64,000 nt of DNA from Maricaulis sp. Lineage in GTDB: Bacteria; Pseudomonadota; Alphaproteobacteria; Caulobacterales; Maricaulaceae. The position numbers and the translations under genes are program-made. How positions within the stretch are numbered: the stretch's first letter is position 1; every line of letters begins with the position of its first letter. The DNA lies in contig NZ_JASBRW010000004.1 in NCBI RefSeq assembly GCF_030149235.1, positions 1 to 64,000 on the forward strand, read 5' to 3'. This document shows, piece by piece, positions 42,886 to 50,775 of the stretch. The notes beneath the pieces are model-generated. The model worked only from the letters and a program-made list of their open reading frames with translations. It made no database searches and was not told the DNA's origin.

Positions 42886-44448
42886 TTATTTCTTAGGCAG
42901 ACCGATCGGCAGGCCGTCCGGTCCGAGTTGAGGTGATCCACCGAGGCCGGGAAGACCCTGCGGTGCCTGGCCGCCGCCGCCGAGGCCCGGCAGCTGCGCC
43001 CCGCCGGGCGCCTTGCCGCCCAGCAAATCCTGTGTCGCCTTGCCGAGATCGGCCGGGTTCATGCCGGCTGCGCCCGGGGGCATGCCGCCCGGCATTCCGC
43101 CGCCCATGCCGCCCATCATGCCGGCGAGACCGCCGCGGCCTTTCTTGCCGGCCTTTTTCATCATGTCGGCCATCTGGCGGTGCATCTTGATCAGCTTGTT
43201 GACGTCCGCGACCTGGACGCCGGCACCCGCGGCGATCCGCTTCTTGCGGCTGGCCTTGAGGATTTCCGGCTTGGCGCGTTCCTGCTTGGTCATCGACAGG
43301 ATGATGGCTTCCTGGCGCGACAGCATCTTGTCGTCCATGCCGGCCGCCGCCGCCTGGGCCTTGGCGGCTTTGTTCATGCCCGGCAAGAGCCCCATAATCC
43401 CGCCGAGACCGCCCATTTTCTTGAGCTGGCCGAACTGTTCGCGCAGGTCTTCCAGGTCGAACTTGCCCTTGGCCATTTTCTTGGCCATGCGCTCGGCTTT
43501 GTCCTGGTCGATCTCGGCCGCAGCCTTTTCCACCAGGGAGACGATATCGCCGCGGCCGAGAATACGGCCGGCGAGGCGTTTCGCGTCAAAAGCATCCAGC
43601 CCGTCGGGCTTTTCCGAGACGCCGAGGAATTTGATCGGCAGACCGGTGACATGGCGCATGGACAGGGCGGCACCGCCACGGCCATCACCATCCATTCGCG
43701 TGAGAACCAGACCGGTCAGCGGCAGGCGCTCATGGAAGCGTTTGGCGGTCTCGACCGCGTCCTGACCGGTCAGGCTGTCGGCGACGAGCAGGGTTTCGTG
43801 CGGACGCGTGGCATCGGCAATTGACTGCGCCTCGGCCATCATATCCTCGTCGATCGAGGTGCGGCCGGCGGTGTCGAGAATGACGACGTCATAGCCCTGC
43901 AGCTTGCCCGCGCTCATCGCCCGCTTGGCGATATCAACGGCGCGCTGGCCCTCGACGATCGGCAGGAAGCCGACGCCAACCTGTCCGGCCAGCTGCTGCA
44001 GCTGTTCCATGGCCGCAGGGCGGCGCGTGTCGAGCGAGGCGAGAAGAACTTTTTTCTTGTGCTGCTCGGTGATTTTCTTGGCCAGCTTGGCCGAGGTCGT
44101 GGTTTTACCCGAGCCTTGCAGGCCGGCCATCAAAATGGCGACCGGCGGTTCACCTTCCAGGTTCAGGCCTTCCGGCTCGCCTTCGCCGCCGAGCAGGTCG
44201 ACGAGGGCGTCATGGACGATCTTGACGACTTGCTGGCCCGGGGCGATCGACTTGATGACGTCTTCACCGACCGCGCGTTCGCGGATGAAGGAGGTCGCCG
44301 TCTTGACCACGGGCAGGGCGACATCGGCTTCCAGAAGTGCGACGCGGATCTCGCGCAGGGCCGCATCGACATCCTTTTCCGACAGGACGCCGCGTCCTGT
44401 CAGCCGGTCGAATACTCCACCCAGTCGTTCTGTTAGCGCGTCGAACAT
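42886..44448 (-). CDS. ffh: Signal recognition particle protein Ffh
   Basis: A 520-aa SRP GTPase. The N domain is followed by the G domain with LMAGLQGSGKTTTSAKLA, LDTRRPAAMEQL, DTAGRTSIDED and TRMDGDGRGGA. The M domain follows (KFDLEDLREQFGQLKKMGGL, LPGM) and binds 4.5S RNA and signal peptides, with a long Gly/Met/Pro-rich C-terminus (GGMGGGMPGGMPPGAAGM). It opens the translation operon, 36 bp before rpsP. Confidence 0.97.
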   Translation of the reverse strand: MFDALTERLGGVFDRLTGRGVLSEKDVDAALREIRVALLEADVALPVVKTATSFIRERAVGEDVIKSIAPGQQVVKIVHDALVDLLGGEGEPEGLNLEGEPPVAILMAGLQGSGKTTTSAKLAKKITEQHKKKVLLASLDTRRPAAMEQLQQLAGQVGVGFLPIVEGQRAVDIAKRAMSAGKLQGYDVVILDTAGRTSIDEDMMAEAQSIADATRPHETLLVADSLTGQDAVETAKRFHERLPLTGLVLTRMDGDGRGGAALSMRHVTGLPIKFLGVSEKPDGLDAFDAKRLAGRILGRGDIVSLVEKAAAEIDQDKAERMAKKMAKGKFDLEDLREQFGQLKKMGGLGGIMGLLPGMNKAAKAQAAAAGMDDKMLSRQEAIILSMTKQERAKPEILKASRKKRIAAGAGVQVADVNKLIKMHRQMADMMKKAGKKGRGGLAGMMGGMGGGMPGGMPPGAAGMNPADLGKATQDLLGGKAPGGAQLPGLGGGGQAPQGLPGLGGSPQLGPDGLPIGLPKK

Positions 44449-44668
44449 GCGTTCGCCTTCCTCAAATCCGTTTCATCCACAAGCCAATCGGCATAGACCA
44501 TTGGCTCCGCTGAGCGAAACCTTCGCCGAGCGGAGTTCTCGCCTGCCTCCCTTTCCCGGAGCTTTTGGCCCATATGGGAAGATGTGCAGGTAAGACAAGC
44601 GTCAGAGCTTGCGTGATGAAGCGCGCCGTCTACGCCTCTTGTCCAGAAGAGTCAAGGAAAGGACCCTT
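44449..44668. other. Divergent gap between ffh and the nitrilase gene
   Basis: A 220-bp gap with no gene. It must hold the promoters of the leftward translation operon and the rightward nitrilase gene. I see no strong dyad. Confidence 0.4.
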
Positions 44669-45598
44669 ATGAGCCAGACCGTCAACGCCGCCATCGTGCA
44701 ATGCGGCTCAGTCCTGTTCGATACGCCGGCGACGCTGGAGCGGCTGGAACACTTCGCCCGTGAGGCGGCCGGTGCGGATCTGATCGCCTTCCCGGAGGCC
44801 TTTATCGGCGGCTATCCCAAAGGGCATGATTTCGGCGCCCGGGTCGGATCACGCTCGCCGGAAGGACGGGACTGGTTCGCGCGCTATTTCGAGGCCGCGA
44901 TTGATGTGCCGGGACCGGAATGCGCCCGTATCGGTGAGGCGGCAAAGGCGGCCGGCGCCTGGCTGGTTACGGGTGTGATCGAGCGCGAGGGCGGCACGCT
45001 GTATTGTTCCGTTCTGACCTTTGCGCCTGATGGCAGCCTGGCCAATCGCCGCCGCAAGCTGATGCCAACGGCGATGGAGCGGCTGATCTGGGGCTTTGGC
45101 GACGGCTCGACCCTGAGGGCAACACCGACTCCCTTCGGCCCGGTCAGTGCCCTGATCTGCTGGGAGAATTTCATGCCGCTGGCGCGCGCGGCCTTTTATG
45201 CGCAACAGCCTGCCATTCACTGCGCCCCCACCGTGGATGATCGCGAGAGCTGGCTGCCGCTGATGCGCACGATTGCCATGGAAGGGCGTTGCTTCGTGCT
45301 CTCGGCCAACCAGTATTTCACCCGCGCCGACGCACCGGCCGATTTCCATCCTATCCAGGGTGATGATCCGGGCACCGTCCTGATCCATGGCGGATCCTGT
45401 ATCGTCTCGCCGATGGGCGAGGTGCTGGCCGAGCCGGTCTTTGGACGCGATTGCGTTCTGGCTGCAAAGCTCGATCTCGGCGAGATTGCCCGCGGCAAAT
45501 ATGATTTCGACGTCACCGGTCATTACGGCCGGCCGGACGTGTTGCAGCTTTCGGTGAATACGCAGGCTCAAGCGGCTGTGGTGCGCCGGGACGACTAG
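44669..45598 (+). CDS. Nitrilase-family C-N hydrolase
   Basis: A 309-aa enzyme with the Glu-Lys-Cys triad: FPEAFIGGYPKG (Glu43), RRRKLMPTAMERLIWGFGDG (Lys130) and ALICWENFMPLARAAFYAQ (Cys164). The PTAMERLIWGFGDGS segment after Lys and CWENxMP are typical of true nitrilases (aryl/aliphatic) rather than amidases. The ATG at 44669 has AAGGAAAGGA upstream. It converges with a small gene and shares one CTAG stop. Confidence 0.93.
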   Translation: MSQTVNAAIVQCGSVLFDTPATLERLEHFAREAAGADLIAFPEAFIGGYPKGHDFGARVGSRSPEGRDWFARYFEAAIDVPGPECARIGEAAKAAGAWLVTGVIEREGGTLYCSVLTFAPDGSLANRRRKLMPTAMERLIWGFGDGSTLRATPTPFGPVSALICWENFMPLARAAFYAQQPAIHCAPTVDDRESWLPLMRTIAMEGRCFVLSANQYFTRADAPADFHPIQGDDPGTVLIHGGSCIVSPMGEVLAEPVFGRDCVLAAKLDLGEIARGKYDFDVTGHYGRPDVLQLSVNTQAQAAVVRRDD

Positions 45599-45795
45599 TT
45601 CCGGATCGCCGTGTCAGCGTTGCTGGCCATGACCGGTGCGGTCACGGGCTGGACGCCCTGGGCGATGTGCAGGGAGCGCGGTCCGTCCTGGCTGGCCAGC
45701 AGACCGCCATAGAGGGACGCTGCGACTGCACCAAGGGTGAGCCACAAAAGAGCGAATTTCATGAAGGTACGAACGCTTGACTGGGTTCGGGCCAT
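45595..45795 (-). CDS. Small single-span membrane protein
   Basis: A 66-aa protein starting MARTQSSVRTFMKFALLWLT with one membrane segment and a short periplasmic tail (GPRSLHIAQGVQPVTAPVM). ATG 45795 has a strong GAGGAGG site upstream. No family is recognised. It shares CTAG with the nitrilase stop. Confidence 0.72.
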   Translation of the reverse strand: MARTQSSVRTFMKFALLWLTLGAVAASLYGGLLASQDGPRSLHIAQGVQPVTAPVMASNADTAIRN

Positions 45796-45917
45796 GACAC
45801 TCCTCCTCGTGCTTTGGGCACACGCCGAGTCCACCGCGAGTCGCTTAACAGGTTACTACTTTTGGGGGTCAAAAGCCAAACGTCGTTAATTTCGGCTGAA
45901 TTTTGCGAAACTTGGAC

Positions 45918-46238
45918 TCAAGCTTTCGCGGCCTCGCGCAGCGCCTTGTAGAGCTTGTGTCCGCGCAGGACGAACCACAGACCGGTCCAGACATTGCCGA
46001 GGACAAAAATCGGCAGAATCCAGAAAATGCGGACAAGATTGGAACGTTCCGTCCAGGCGATAATGATCGCGCCGAGTATGAAGCCGAGATAGAGATCCCA
46101 CATGGTGACGATCCCCCAGGGATCGGAGAACAGCCAGTCGCCCGCTCCGCCGAAGTCGCCAGTCCTGATCGCCCAGGCAATAAGGGCGACCAGGACCAAT
46201 GAGGGTGCAAGGACGATAAGGCGGATAGTCGGGGGCAT
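45918..46238 (-). CDS. Small membrane protein, three spans (possibly DUF1475-like)
   Basis: A 106-aa protein with three hydrophobic segments: LIVLAPSLVLVALIAWAIRT, WDLYLGFILGAIIIAWTERS and FWILPIFVLGNVWTGLWFVL. The ending RGHKLYKALREAAKA is cytoplasmic-like. The sequence resembles small DUF1475-type proteins, but I am not certain. An AAGGAG site precedes the ATG. Two other overlapping frames are noise. Confidence 0.7.
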   Translation of the reverse strand: MPPTIRLIVLAPSLVLVALIAWAIRTGDFGGAGDWLFSDPWGIVTMWDLYLGFILGAIIIAWTERSNLVRIFWILPIFVLGNVWTGLWFVLRGHKLYKALREAAKA

Positions 46239-46330
46239 ACCGCCACTCCTTGCTCGGAACGTGACGATATACGGGGCAAGTTTCCGGCTGGATCACCGGA
46301 GCTGCAGAAAAATGCTTTAGACAGCCGGAA

Positions 46331-46359
46331 CCGGTCTGGCGAATGCCCGCCAGGACCGG
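46331..46359 (-). terminator. Stem-loop after the dicarboxylate symporter gene
   Basis: CCGGTCTGGCG pairs with CGCCAGGACCGG with one bulged base, starting about 25 bp past the symporter stop. No T tract follows on the minus strand, so it is a weak terminator or 3' structure. Confidence 0.35.
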
Positions 46360-46383
46360 CCCGGGATTGTGGAGAGCGGGCTG

Positions 46384-47664
46384 TTAGATGACGGCCGGAG
46401 TCTTGAAGGTTTCCTCGTCGAGCTCGCCTTCCGACTTCGCCACCGCGGTCGCGACGGCGGCATCACCGGTCACGTTCACAGCCGTGCGGGCCATATCCAT
46501 GATGCGGTCGACCGGTAGGATGAGGCCGATGATGATGGCGGTGTGCTCCGGCGTGACGCCGAAGGTTTCCAGCACAATTGCAAGCAGGAAAAGAGAAGCC
46601 GAGGGAATACCCGCGGCGCCGATGGAGACGATGGCCGCAGTCAGGGCGATCATCAGGTAATTCATCAGCGTCAGCTCATAGCCGAAGGCCTGGGCGGTAA
46701 ACAGCGCCAGAATACCGAGATAAAGCGCCGTGCCGTCCATATTGATGGTCGCACCAAGCGGCAGGACAGAGCCGGAGACCGACTTCTTGATGCCCAGGTT
46801 GTCAGTAGCGTTGGTGATGGTCACCGGCAGGGTCGCCGAGGAGGAGGCGGTCGAGTAGGCAACGGCAATGGCGTCGGTCATGCCGCGGAAGAAGCGGATT
46901 AGCGGCAGATTCAGGATGATACGGATCAAGATGCCGTAGGTGATGAGGGCATGTGCGAACAGGCCGATATAGACGGCGACGATTAGGGTCAGGATCGACT
47001 GCAGGGCCCCCAGACCCTGGCTCGCCGCGGTGTATGCGACCAGTGCGAAAACGCCGAACGGAGCTACTTCCATAACGAAATGCGTGACTTTGAGCACGAC
47101 GTCGGAGGCCGAATTGAACAGGTCTGCGACCGGCTTGCCGGCTTTTCCGCTCATCAGAATGCCGATGCCGAACAGAAGCGAGATGAAGATGATGGCGAGC
47201 ACATCGCCGTCCGCGAGCGCCTGAACCGGGTTCTGGGGAACAATCGACAACAACCGGTCGACAATGGGTTCGGGCTCGCCCTGGATCATGTCACCGCGCG
47301 GGGCGACATTGTCGAGATTGGCGCCATCACCCGGGCGCAGCAGTGTGCCCATGGTCAGGCCGATGATATTGGCGAAGAAGGTGGTGATCAGATAGAGACC
47401 GATGGTCTTCAGGCCGAGGGAGCCGAGCTTGGCCGGCGCGCCCATAGCGACGACGCCGGCGATCAGCGTGGTGAAGATCAGGGGTACGATCAACATGCGG
47501 ATCAGGTTGATGAAGAGCAGGCCGACCGGGCGAACATAGGCGTCGATCCAGGCCGCCGCCGCTTCTTGTCCCATGCCCTGAGACAGGGTCAGACCGAACA
47601 CAATGCCCAGCACCAGTGCCAGCAAAACACGCTGCCACAGCTTAATCTTGAACCACCAGCTCAT
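46384..47664 (-). CDS. Dicarboxylate/amino-acid:cation symporter (DAACS family)
   Basis: A 426-aa transporter with multiple spans and two re-entrant hairpins. VAYSTASSSATLPVTI is HP1 and GATINMDGTALYLGI is the family motif (NMDGT) that binds sodium and substrate. PSASLFLLAIVL is HP2. Members carry glutamate/aspartate or C4 dicarboxylates with protons or sodium. No regulator is adjacent. Confidence 0.93.
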   Translation of the reverse strand: MSWWFKIKLWQRVLLALVLGIVFGLTLSQGMGQEAAAAWIDAYVRPVGLLFINLIRMLIVPLIFTTLIAGVVAMGAPAKLGSLGLKTIGLYLITTFFANIIGLTMGTLLRPGDGANLDNVAPRGDMIQGEPEPIVDRLLSIVPQNPVQALADGDVLAIIFISLLFGIGILMSGKAGKPVADLFNSASDVVLKVTHFVMEVAPFGVFALVAYTAASQGLGALQSILTLIVAVYIGLFAHALITYGILIRIILNLPLIRFFRGMTDAIAVAYSTASSSATLPVTITNATDNLGIKKSVSGSVLPLGATINMDGTALYLGILALFTAQAFGYELTLMNYLMIALTAAIVSIGAAGIPSASLFLLAIVLETFGVTPEHTAIIIGLILPVDRIMDMARTAVNVTGDAAVATAVAKSEGELDEETFKTPAVI

Positions 47665-47738
47665 CGAAATCCCCTCTCGCGCGGCGCTCGCGCGTTAATC
47701 ACGTTCGGGGTGGCACACTAGTGGGTCGGACCGGAGGG

Positions 47739-48044
47739 TCAATCTTTGCGGCGCAACTGACCGATAAGGCGGGACAGGAGGCCCCAGGCCGACATGGCCA
47801 GCCCGGCAAAGCCCGCGATGCGCAAAATGGCCTGAATGTCGGAGCCGGCCATCGCCTCGGCCCAGCCCAGCAGCAGAATGGCGACTACCGCCGGGCAACA
47901 CAGGCGTGCCCAGCTGACATCATCATAACGCCGGGCGCTGCGCACGGTTTCACTGGAAAACCACCCGAACGCGGAATGCGTCGAGCGGCCTTCGAGCTTG
48001 GCGCGCCGCGGTAGCGGGTCGAGGGTTCTGTCCAGAAGCGACAT
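47739..48044 (-). CDS. Hypothetical protein with two hydrophobic segments
   Basis: A 101-aa protein. The N-terminal 45 residues are charged (LLDRTLDPLPRRAKLEGRST), then two spans: LCCPAVVAILLLGWAEAMAG and ILRIAGFAGLAMSAWGLLSR. No family recognised. The -10 TATAAT lies only 6 bp before the ATG, suggesting a leaderless transcript. Confidence 0.68.
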   Translation of the reverse strand: MSLLDRTLDPLPRRAKLEGRSTHSAFGWFSSETVRSARRYDDVSWARLCCPAVVAILLLGWAEAMAGSDIQAILRIAGFAGLAMSAWGLLSRLIGQLRRKD

Positions 48045-48050
48045 GCCCTC

Positions 48051-48078
48051 ATTATACGGATTAAAAAAAAGATCGCAA
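48051..48078 (-). promoter_or_regulatory. Promoter with consensus -10, very close to the ATG
   Basis: On the minus strand TTGCGA (48073-48078) and TATAAT (48051-48056) are 16 bp apart. The expected start point falls on or next to the ATG at 48044, leaving no room for a ribosome site. Confidence 0.6.
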
Positions 48079-48145
48079 GGTGGCCGCTAACCCGCGTCGA
48101 CGAACACCTTTGCGACCATTTCATGAACTCACGAATTAACGTGTT

Positions 48146-48667
48146 TTACGCTTCCGCGCGCATCACCGCGGAGACTGCATTGATCACCGCGCCGATGCGG
48201 ACAGCGGCCTGGACCTGGCTTGCGGTAACGCCGTGCTTGCGCAGCTCAGCTTCGTGCGCGTCCATGCACATGCCGCAGCCATTAATCGCGGACACGGCCA
48301 TGGACCAAAGCTCGAAATCCGCTTTCTCGACACCCGGGGCGCCGATCACATTCATGCGCAGCTTGGCCGGCAGGGTGGCGTATTCCTTATTCGTCACCAG
48401 GTGAGCGAAGCGGTAATAGACATTGTTCATGCCCATGATCGCAGAGGCAGCCTGCGCGGCTTTCAGCGCTTCCGGGCTCAGCACGGCTTCAGCTTCCGCC
48501 TTGATCGCGGCCAGTGTGGTCGGTTCACCCACAGCGTGGGCCGATGCGAGGAAAGTGCCCCACTTCTTCTGATCATCCAGCTCGGTTTCGCGGGCCAGGG
48601 ATGACAGGTTCAGCTTCAGATCCTTGGCGTATTCGGGAAGTGCGCCCTTAAGGGAGTCGAGGCTCAT
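48146..48667 (-). CDS. ahpD: Alkyl hydroperoxidase AhpD
   Basis: A 173-aa carboxymuconolactone-decarboxylase-fold protein with [11 protein letters not shown], the CxxC and nearby His of AhpD. It reduces alkyl peroxides and can regenerate AhpC. ATG 48667 has AAAGGAAT upstream. It is downstream of ahpC on the same strand with a 143-bp gap containing a strong hairpin. Confidence 0.93.
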   Translation of the reverse strand: MSLDSLKGALPEYAKDLKLNLSSLARETELDDQKKWGTFLASAHAVGEPTTLAAIKAEAEAVLSPEALKAAQAASAIMGMNNVYYRFAHLVTNKEYATLPAKLRMNVIGAPGVEKADFELWSMAVSAINGCGMCMDAHEAELRKHGVTASQVQAAVRIGAVINAVSAVMRAEA

Positions 48668-48716
48668 GGCATATTCCTTTCGCAAGTAACTCGCAGTCGC
48701 AAATATAGGGGCTGAT

Positions 48717-48764
48717 AAACCCCGGAACCGGTCCAGCGGGGGTGGCCGGAGGGTTCCGGGGTTT
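48717..48764 (-). terminator. Perfect 13-bp stem-loop between ahpC and ahpD
   Basis: AAACCCCGGAACC (48717-48729) pairs perfectly with GGTTCCGGGGTTT (48752-48764) around a 22-nt loop. On the minus strand it is followed by only a short T run, so partial termination or mRNA protection is likely, giving more ahpC than ahpD transcript. Confidence 0.6.
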
Positions 48765-48810
48765 CAGGTAGGCGCTCCGACGGGGGTCGGAACGCCACTA
48801 CTCGGAGCTC

Positions 48811-49356
48811 TTAGAGCGTTTCACCACCGACCGGGCGGTTACACGGGCACAGCTCGTCCGTCTGCAGGGCGTCGAGAACGCGCAGCGTGTCTTCCGGGTT
48901 ACGGCCAACATTGAGGTTGGTGACGTAGACGTGCTGGATGACATTGTGCGGGTCGACGATGAAGGTGGCGCGGTATGCAACGCCTTCTTCGGAGCGGATG
49001 CCGAGGCTGTCGATCAGGGAGCCGGTCGTGTCAGCGAACTGCCACATGCCGAGCTTGTCCAGGTCCGGGTGCTCGCGGCGCCAGGCCAGCTTACAGAATT
49101 CATTGTCCGAGGAGCCGCCCATGACGACTGCATCACGATCGGCGAACTCTTCAGCCAGGTTGGCGAAGGCGACGATTTCGGTCGGGCAGACGAAGGTGAA
49201 GTCCTTCGGATAGAAGAAGATGACCTTCCACTTGCCCTCAAAGCTGTCCTGGTTGACGGCCTCGAAAGCGGACTCGCCGTTTTCTTCATGGGCGTTGAAG
49301 CCCGGCTTGACGCCAACGATTTCAAATTCAGGCAGCTTTTCGCCAATACCCAACAT
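48811..49356 (-). CDS. ahpC: 2-Cys peroxiredoxin (AhpC/Prx1 type)
   Basis: A 181-aa peroxidase. The peroxidatic cysteine is Cys57 in FYPKDFTFVCPTE. The resolving cysteine is in the C-terminal DELCPCNRPVGG (Cys170 or Cys172). It removes H2O2 and organic peroxides, with AhpD downstream as the likely partner. The ATG at 49356 has a GGAGAA site. The divergent gene is oxyR, 125 bp away, with an ATAG-N7-CTAT site between. Confidence 0.95.
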   Translation of the reverse strand: MLGIGEKLPEFEIVGVKPGFNAHEENGESAFEAVNQDSFEGKWKVIFFYPKDFTFVCPTEIVAFANLAEEFADRDAVVMGGSSDNEFCKLAWRREHPDLDKLGMWQFADTTGSLIDSLGIRSEEGVAYRATFIVDPHNVIQHVYVTNLNVGRNPEDTLRVLDALQTDELCPCNRPVGGETL

Positions 49357-49463
49357 GATATTCTCCGTAAAAAGAAGCGGCCCGTCGCGGACCGCAATGA
49401 CGCGATGGCCGCGATATGCTGGCATGTGAGAAATAAATCAAATGGATTGTTTTTTTGATATCC

Positions 49464-49478
49464 ATAGGCCATGTCTAT
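49464..49478 (+). promoter_or_regulatory. OxyR half-operator ATAG-N7-CTAT
   Basis: ATAG-GCCATGT-CTAT matches the OxyR half-operator, 3 bp before the oxyR start and about 107 bp before ahpC. The second half-site is not clear. This position fits OxyR autoregulation and activation of ahpC. Confidence 0.65.
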
Positions 49479-49481
49479 AAC

Positions 49482-50381
49482 ATGATCGCTCTTCCCACTT
49501 TGCGCCAACTCCAATTTCTGCTCGCCCTGACCGAACATGGCAGTTTCAGCCGGGCCGCCGAGGCCGTGCATGTCACACAGCCAACGCTCAGCGCGGCGAT
49601 CAAGGAGCTGGAGACGATATTGGGCACGACGCTTGTCGAGCGGGGTGCCCGCGGTGCGGTGCTGACGCCGGCCGGAGTGGCCGTGGTCGATCGCGCCCGC
49701 CGAGTCATGGCTGAGGCCGAGGATCTCGTTGTCGCCGCCCAGGCCGCGGGTGAGCCCTTGTCCGGCTCCTTCAAGCTCGGGGTCATCCCGACGATTGCGC
49801 CTTTCCTGCTGCCGCGGGTCTTGCCGCGCTTGCGCGAACGCTATGCCGATCTCGAACTCTTCCTGCGTGAGGATCTGACCGGCCGCCTCTATGAGGCCCT
49901 GCGCGAGCGGCGCCTCGATGCTGCGCTGATCGCCCTGCCTTATGACGCGCCGATGATCGAAAGCGTGTCGCTGGGCTCGGACGAGTTCTTGTTCGCCTGT
50001 TCACCGGAACACAAGCTGGCCAGCAAGGAGCCGCTCGAGGCCGAGGACCTGCGCGGTGAGAGCCTGTTGCTGCTGGAAGATGGTCACTGTCTGCGCGATC
50101 ATGCCCTGTCGGCCTGTTCGGCCGGAGAGGCGCGGTCCGACTTTGCCGCCACCAGTCTTCACACCCTGGTCCAGATGGTGAAGTCCGGCATGGGTGCGAC
50201 CCTCTTGCCGAAAATGGCAGTCGATGCTGGCCTGGTCGATCAGATGGGTTTGGTTGTGCACGCCTTCGATCCGCCCGTCGCGGGGCGCGAAATTGGTATC
50301 GCCTGGCGCAAGGGGTCGGCACGGTCGGAGGAAGCGCGTCAGATCGGCGAGGAAATCCGCAAACTGCTTAAGTCTGGTTAG
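49482..50381 (+). CDS. oxyR: Hydrogen-peroxide-sensing LysR regulator OxyR
   Basis: A 299-aa LTTR. The HTH (LLALTEHGSFSRAAEAVHVT QPTLSAAIKELE-type) is followed by the sensor domain with GHCLRDHALSAC, Cys203 and Cys212, spaced as E. coli Cys199/Cys208 that form the activating disulfide. It faces ahpC-ahpD. Its last 14 bp overlap the converging receiver gene. ATG 49482 places the HTH at the usual distance. Confidence 0.95.
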   Translation: MIALPTLRQLQFLLALTEHGSFSRAAEAVHVTQPTLSAAIKELETILGTTLVERGARGAVLTPAGVAVVDRARRVMAEAEDLVVAAQAAGEPLSGSFKLGVIPTIAPFLLPRVLPRLRERYADLELFLREDLTGRLYEALRERRLDAALIALPYDAPMIESVSLGSDEFLFACSPEHKLASKEPLEAEDLRGESLLLLEDGHCLRDHALSACSAGEARSDFAATSLHTLVQMVKSGMGATLLPKMAVDAGLVDQMGLVVHAFDPPVAGREIGIAWRKGSARSEEARQIGEEIRKLLKSG

Positions 50382-50775
50382 TGGTCTCTGCGGCGCTGAG
50401 GATCGGGCCCAGCGTGTCCGGATTCAACAGCTCCAGCTTGTCGATCGGCCCCTTGATTTCGAACGGGTACTCATCGAATTCGAGCCCCGGATCATAGGCG
50501 GTCATCAACACGACCCGCCCTTTATATCCCGCTTCCGCCAGCATCGGCAGGGTTTCGGAATAATCGTTATAGGGCGGGATGCGGCGATCGAGAAAAACTA
50601 GCGGGTATTGAGTTGGCCCGGCCTCAATGAAATCACGCAAGGTGGCGTGCCCGACAAAGTCACAGCCGGACGATATTTCATTGCCGATCTCCGACAGGAG
50701 GACGATTTCGACGGGATCGTCATCTACGACGGCGATAAGAGCTTTGGCCAAGGGGTCAGACCTGTTCGACTTCAC
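50368..50775 (-). CDS. Single-domain response regulator
   Basis: A 135-aa receiver. VVDDDPVEIVLL gives the acidic pair, LVFLDRRIPPYND carries the phospho-acceptor Asp63, MTAYD supplies the Thr and IKGPIDKLEL the Lys. No output domain, so it likely signals to a partner. The GTG start overlaps the hybrid kinase by 20 bp. Another start (TTG, eight codons on) is possible. It is coupled to that kinase and converges with oxyR. Confidence 0.85.
   Translation of the reverse strand: MKSNRSDPLAKALIAVVDDDPVEIVLLSEIGNEISSGCDFVGHATLRDFIEAGPTQYPLVFLDRRIPPYNDYSETLPMLAEAGYKGRVVLMTAYDPGLEFDEYPFEIKGPIDKLELLNPDTLGPILSAAETTNQT

Noticed and set aside
45869-46296. Two 136-aa frames overlapping the 106-aa membrane protein
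   Set aside because: Out of frame with the clear three-span protein and without its ribosome site.
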